Shown: positions 60,235 to 64,000 of the stretch, piece after piece
How positions within the stretch are numbered: position 1 is the first letter of the stretch
How the letters are laid out: each line of letters opens with the position of its first letter
Source: Arenicola marina
Taxonomy: Eukaryota; Annelida; Polychaeta; Arenicolidae
Assembly (NCBI GenBank): GCA_964019135.1
Contig: OZ025252.1
Location: 11,362,823-11,426,822, forward strand
Direction of reading: 5' to 3'
DNA length: 64,000 bases
Notes under the pieces: model-generated
What the model was told of the DNA's origin: nothing
The model's database searches: none
The model's input: the letters and a program-made list of their open reading frames with translations, nothing else
Translations under genes and position numbers: made by a program

Positions 60235-61535
60235 TTACTATGGTAGTGTTGGTGGTCATGGTGGCTGTAGTGGCTGTAGTGCATGGTGGTGGCTGTGGTG
60301 GCTATGGTGGTGGCTGAGGCTGCTGTGGCGGTGGCTGAGGTGGCTGTGATGGTGGCTATGGTGGTGGCTGTGATGGTGGCTGTGGTTGTGGTGGTGGTGG
60401 TGCCTGGAGGTGGCTGAAGTTAATATGGTGGTGGTCATGGTGGCTGTAGTGGCTGTAGTGCATGGTGGTGGCTGTGGTGGCTGTGACTGTGGTGGTGGCT
60501 ATGGTGGTGGCTGTGGTGACTGTGGTGGTGGTGGTGGCTGTGATGACTGTGGTGGGTGTGGTGGTGGCTGTGGTGGTGGCCGTGGTGGTGGCTGTGATGG
60601 TGGCTGTGGTAGTGGTTGTGGTGGTGGCTGTGGTGGTGGCCGTGATGGTGGCTGTGGCTGTGGTTGTGGTGGTGGCTGTGGTGGTGGCCGTGCTGGTGGC
60701 TGTGGTTGTGGCTGTGATGGTGGCTGTGGTGGTGGTGGTGGCTGTGGTGGTAGCTGTGGTGGTGGTGGTGGCTGTGGTGGCTGTGATGGTTGCTGTGGTG
60801 GTGGTGGTGGCTGTGGTGGTAGCTGTGGTGGCTGTGGTGGTGGCTGTGGTTGTGGTGGTGGCTATGGTGGTGGCCGTGGTGGTGGCTGTGGTGGTGCTGG
60901 TGGCTGTGGTGGTGGCTGTGGTGGCCGTGGTGGTGGCCGTGGTAGTGGCTGTGGCTGTGGTGGTGGCTGTGGTGGCCGTGGTGGTGGCCGTGGTGGTGGC
61001 TGTGGCTGTGGTGGTGGTGGTTGCTGTGGTGGCCGTGGTAGTGGCTGTGGCTGTGGTGGTGGTGGTTGCTGTGGTGGCCGTGGTAGTGGCTGTGGCTGTG
61101 GTGGTGGTGGTTGCTGTGGTGGCCGTGGTAGTGGCTGTGGCTGTGGTGGCCGTGGTGGTGGCCGTGGTGGTGGCTGTGGCCGTGGTAGTGGCTGTGGCTG
61201 TGGTGGTGGTGGTTGCTGTGGTGGCCGTGGTAGTGGCTGTGGCTATGGTGGCCGTGGTGGTGGCCGTGGTGGTGGCTGTGGTGGCCGTGGTGGTGGCCGT
61301 GGTAGTGGCTGTGGCTGTGGTGGTGGCTGTGGTGGCCGTGGTGGTGGCCGTGGCTATGGTGGCCGTGGTGGTGGCCGTGGCTGTGGTGGCCGTGGTGGTG
61401 GCCGTGGTAGTGGCTGTGGCTGTGGTGGTGGCTGTGGTGGCCGTGGTGGTGGCCGTGGCTATGGTGGCCGTGGTGGTGGCCGTGGTGGTGGCTGTGGCTG
61501 TGGTGGTGGCTGTGCTGGTGGCTGTGCTGGGTGAG
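60235..61535. repeat. GGT/GGC triplet-based repeat
   Basis: Built of ggtggtggc, tgtggtggc and cgtggtggt words in steps of three, with longer repeated blocks such as ggtagtggctgtggctgtgg. All frames open; false proteins are poly-Gly/Cys, poly-Val/Ala or, in antisense, poly-Thr/Ala. Confidence 0.95.
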
Positions 61536-62022
61536 GTGGAGGTGTTGTTACAGGCAGTCTGAATGGCAGGCGGCAGGGACACGTAATGCCAGGTATTGAT
61601 ACACCTTGTTTCGCCCGGGGACACGCCCAACAAACTGGTTCCCTGCTATGTATTCCTTAATTACCGCGTTGCTTGCTCTACGTTGCGATGGCGTTAGCGT
61701 CTTTGGAGAACCCCAGGGCCTATTTACCTCGCCCCCCCCCCACCCCTTTACCCCCGCGGGACGCCGGTCGGTGGGTGAGCAGGGTCACCAGCCTGCCCTG
61801 CCCCACGCCGTCACTGGGCCAGCCTCTAAACCATGTCTTGTTTTCTTTATCTGGCACTGTGTTATTGCTCGGGGAATCTCCCCATATGTCGCCACGGCTA
61901 CTATATTACTACTCCGGACCAAAGCAACATTCACTCTGTAAGTTAAGCCGTTGGCCATTTGCAACCCCCACGCCCCTCCTCCCTCCCCATACATGTCAGC
62001 GTGCAAACACATGTTTTTACAT
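61536..62022. other. Unique spacer
   Basis: No feature recognised. Confidence 0.4.
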
Positions 62023-62485
62023 ACCTGACCCACACGTTATACATGCCTGACCCACACGTTATACATGCCTGACCCACACGTTAGACATGCCTGGCCCACA
62101 CGTCATACATGCCTGACCCACACGTTATACATGCCTGACCCACACGTTATACATGCCTGACCCACACGTCATACATGCCTGACGCACACGTCATACATGC
62201 CTGACCGACACGTCATACATGCCTGACCCACACGTCATACATGCCTGGCTCACGCGTCATACATGCCTGACCCACACGTTATACATGCCTGACCCACACG
62301 TTATACATGCCTGACCCACACGTTATACATGTCTGACCCACGTTATGCATGCCTGACCCGCACGTTATACATGCCTGACCCACACGTTATACATGCCTGA
62401 CCCACACGTCATACATGCCTGACCCACACGTTATACATGCCTGACCCACACGTTATACATGCCTGACCCACACGTCATACACAAT
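62023..62485. repeat. 22-bp minisatellite, about 21 units
   Basis: Unit cacgttatacatgcctgacc + ca, with cacgtcatac variants. Confidence 0.96.
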
Positions 62486-63699
62486 TGTAAAGTTCTGCCT
62501 AAAGTCAAGGTCGTTGAAGCTTTGGCAGCAGCCTCTGGCGGCGACCCAGTCACTTCCGGTTTCTCCTGGATCGCATGTGTGACGTCACAACAGCCACAGG
62601 CTGCTACAAGTGCGTCGCTGCGGTAGTGTTCAGAGATGTGTGGCCGGGTGGTGCATGGCGGTGGTTGGGGGTGCGGGCTGCGGGCACAGCTGGGGTGGAG
62701 ATGGGAGAGGGGCCACAACCCACGGCTGATGGGGCGGAGAGGGGGGAGGGGGGTCGGCTAAGAGAGGGTGACAGGGGAAGAGAAGTGTAACGTCCTGGGG
62801 CTATTGGCCACTTAAGATAAAACGTGTTGAGCGGCAGGGCGAGCACCCCCCCCCACCCCCCTCTCAAACACGGCGAGCACCCCCCCCCCCACCCCCCACC
62901 CCATCTCAAGAAGGGCCATGAGGTGGCTACCACTCTGGATGTGATTGGGGCATGAGAGGGCTGACAACTGAACGTACTTGGCAGTTTACGGAGTCTGGCT
63001 CGAGTTGGGCAGACCTCGCGAGCCCCTCTACCTTCGAGCAGCTTGGAGTACCAGATGACGTGTAAAGGTTTTACTTGGCCAAGTGGCATCTCTTCATCGC
63101 AATCATTCACAGCTCGGGCTAGAATTTATGCCATGCTTCTTATTTGCCCAGGAACCCGGATTTGTGAATATCCAATACTTAGTTTAATAGTTAGTGTGAT
63201 GTTATTTTGTCCTTATTGAAGGCATTGCACGCTTGCCAGGCCACACGGAGTCGCTTGAACCATGCGGTGAATATTGTCGAGTAAGTAAGCGATTATGTGA
63301 CTGTTCTCAGCTTTTCGGTTATCCACATATATAGCATCTTTGTGAAGTATCCCAATCCGGAGCATTGGTAGCACGCACGCCATGTCGCCCTGTAATCAGC
63401 TGCTGTGATCTCGAGTGGGACGGTCAAGGTGGTGTGGGGGTGTGGTTGATGGATGGGTCTGCACGCGGTGCCCCTTGCCCTTGGAGGGGCACTCCCCCCA
63501 GCCCTGTGCCTGTGAGGCACCCACGTCTTGTCCCTGGGTCTCGGTCCATGACCCATAAAGACGAATTACAGCAGCATACTTATGTCTATAAAGCTACTTT
63601 GCGTGCCCAGGGGACAGCCGAATACCCAGCACGGTAAAGAGATACAAAATATACGGTACAAAATGGCTTACTGCATAGAGGGAATGATAATAGAGGACC
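62486..63699. other. Unique DNA with one unassigned open stretch
   Basis: On the - strand at about 62960-63125 an open stretch reads LGQVKPLHVIWYSKLLEGRG and on, with balanced composition. It could be an exon of an unknown gene, but no family match or clear splice pair was found. C runs at 62847 and 62881. Confidence 0.3.
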
Positions 63700-64000
63700 G
63701 GCTAAACGGTGGCTTGGTAAAGGAGTGTGTGGTAAAGGAGGGTCTGGTAAATGAGGGTGTGGTAAGGGAGGGTGTGGTAAAGGAGGGTCTAGTAACGGAG
63801 GGTCTGGTAAAAGAGGGTGTGGTAAATGAGGGTGTGGTAAAGGAGGGTCTGGTAAATGAGGGTGTGGTAAGGGAGGGTGTGGTAAAGGAGGGTGTGGTAA
63901 AGGAGGGTATGGTAAATGAGGGTGTGGTAAGGGAGGGTGTGGTAAAGGAGGGTGTGGTAAAGGAGGGTATGGTAAAGGAGGGTCTGGTAAATGAGGGTCT
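63700..64000. repeat. 15-bp minisatellite running off the window
   Basis: Unit ggtaaaggagggtgt with ggtaaatgagggtct variants; about 20 units visible. The right end is outside. Confidence 0.95.

Noticed and set aside
60356-61633. 425-codon Thr/Ala frame
   Set aside because: Antisense of the GGT/GGC triplet repeat.

Overview
The window is a stretch of animal nuclear DNA. It has GT-AG introns splitting recognisable metazoan genes, large introns, a tRNA-derived SINE with target-site duplications, and no operons or bacterial signals. The lineage cannot be fixed from the sequence; a marine invertebrate is my best guess, from protein divergence and the extreme load of minisatellites. By eye, roughly 36 kb of the 64 kb (a little over half) is tandem-repeat arrays, in more than 30 unrelated families with units of 7-55 bp.

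Three host genes are supported. (1) Positions 3420-7518, + strand: the last four coding exons of adenylosuccinate synthetase (ADSS). Earlier exons lie left of the window. Each of its introns is filled by a different array: 37-bp, 29/30-bp, 11-bp and C-rich 16/17-bp. (2) Positions 10855-17691, - strand: eight coding exons of the histone N-terminal acetyltransferase NAA40 (NatD). The tiny start exon was not found. ADSS and NAA40 are tail to tail. NAA40 introns hold an 18-bp array of about 150 copies and a 33-bp array. (3) Positions 34850-36733, + strand: the large first coding exon of an SLC8/NCX sodium-calcium exchanger. It runs from the signal peptide through the alpha-1 repeat, the XIP region and CBD1 into CBD2, and ends at a splice donor. 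No later NCX exon was recognised in the remaining 27 kb, so that stretch is probably one very large intron, or intron plus intergenic DNA.

Layout: 1-7.5 kb ADSS 3' half with arrays; 7.5-10.8 kb intergenic/3' UTR with a 52-bp hairpin array; 10.8-17.7 kb NAA40; 17.7-22.3 kb unique DNA with two fold-back elements and a GC-rich island; 22.3-33.6 kb almost continuous arrays (17-bp, 30-bp, several short ones, then a 4.9-kb 28-bp array); 33.6-36.7 kb NCX 5' region and exon; 36.7-64 kb arrays of at least 18 families separated by unique DNA, with one SINE at 52.8-53.05 kb.

The most interesting pattern is that several arrays are built from units carrying a regulatory-looking core. These are an NRF-1-like palindrome in an ADSS intron, a CRE-like core in an NAA40 intron, an AP-1 site upstream of NCX, and a YY1-like core plus hairpin at 45-49 kb. 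Others repeat a splice-acceptor-like core (TTACAGG). The authentic 3' splice site of the first visible ADSS exon lies inside the last unit of a 3.4-kb array. Function for any of these arrays is inference only.
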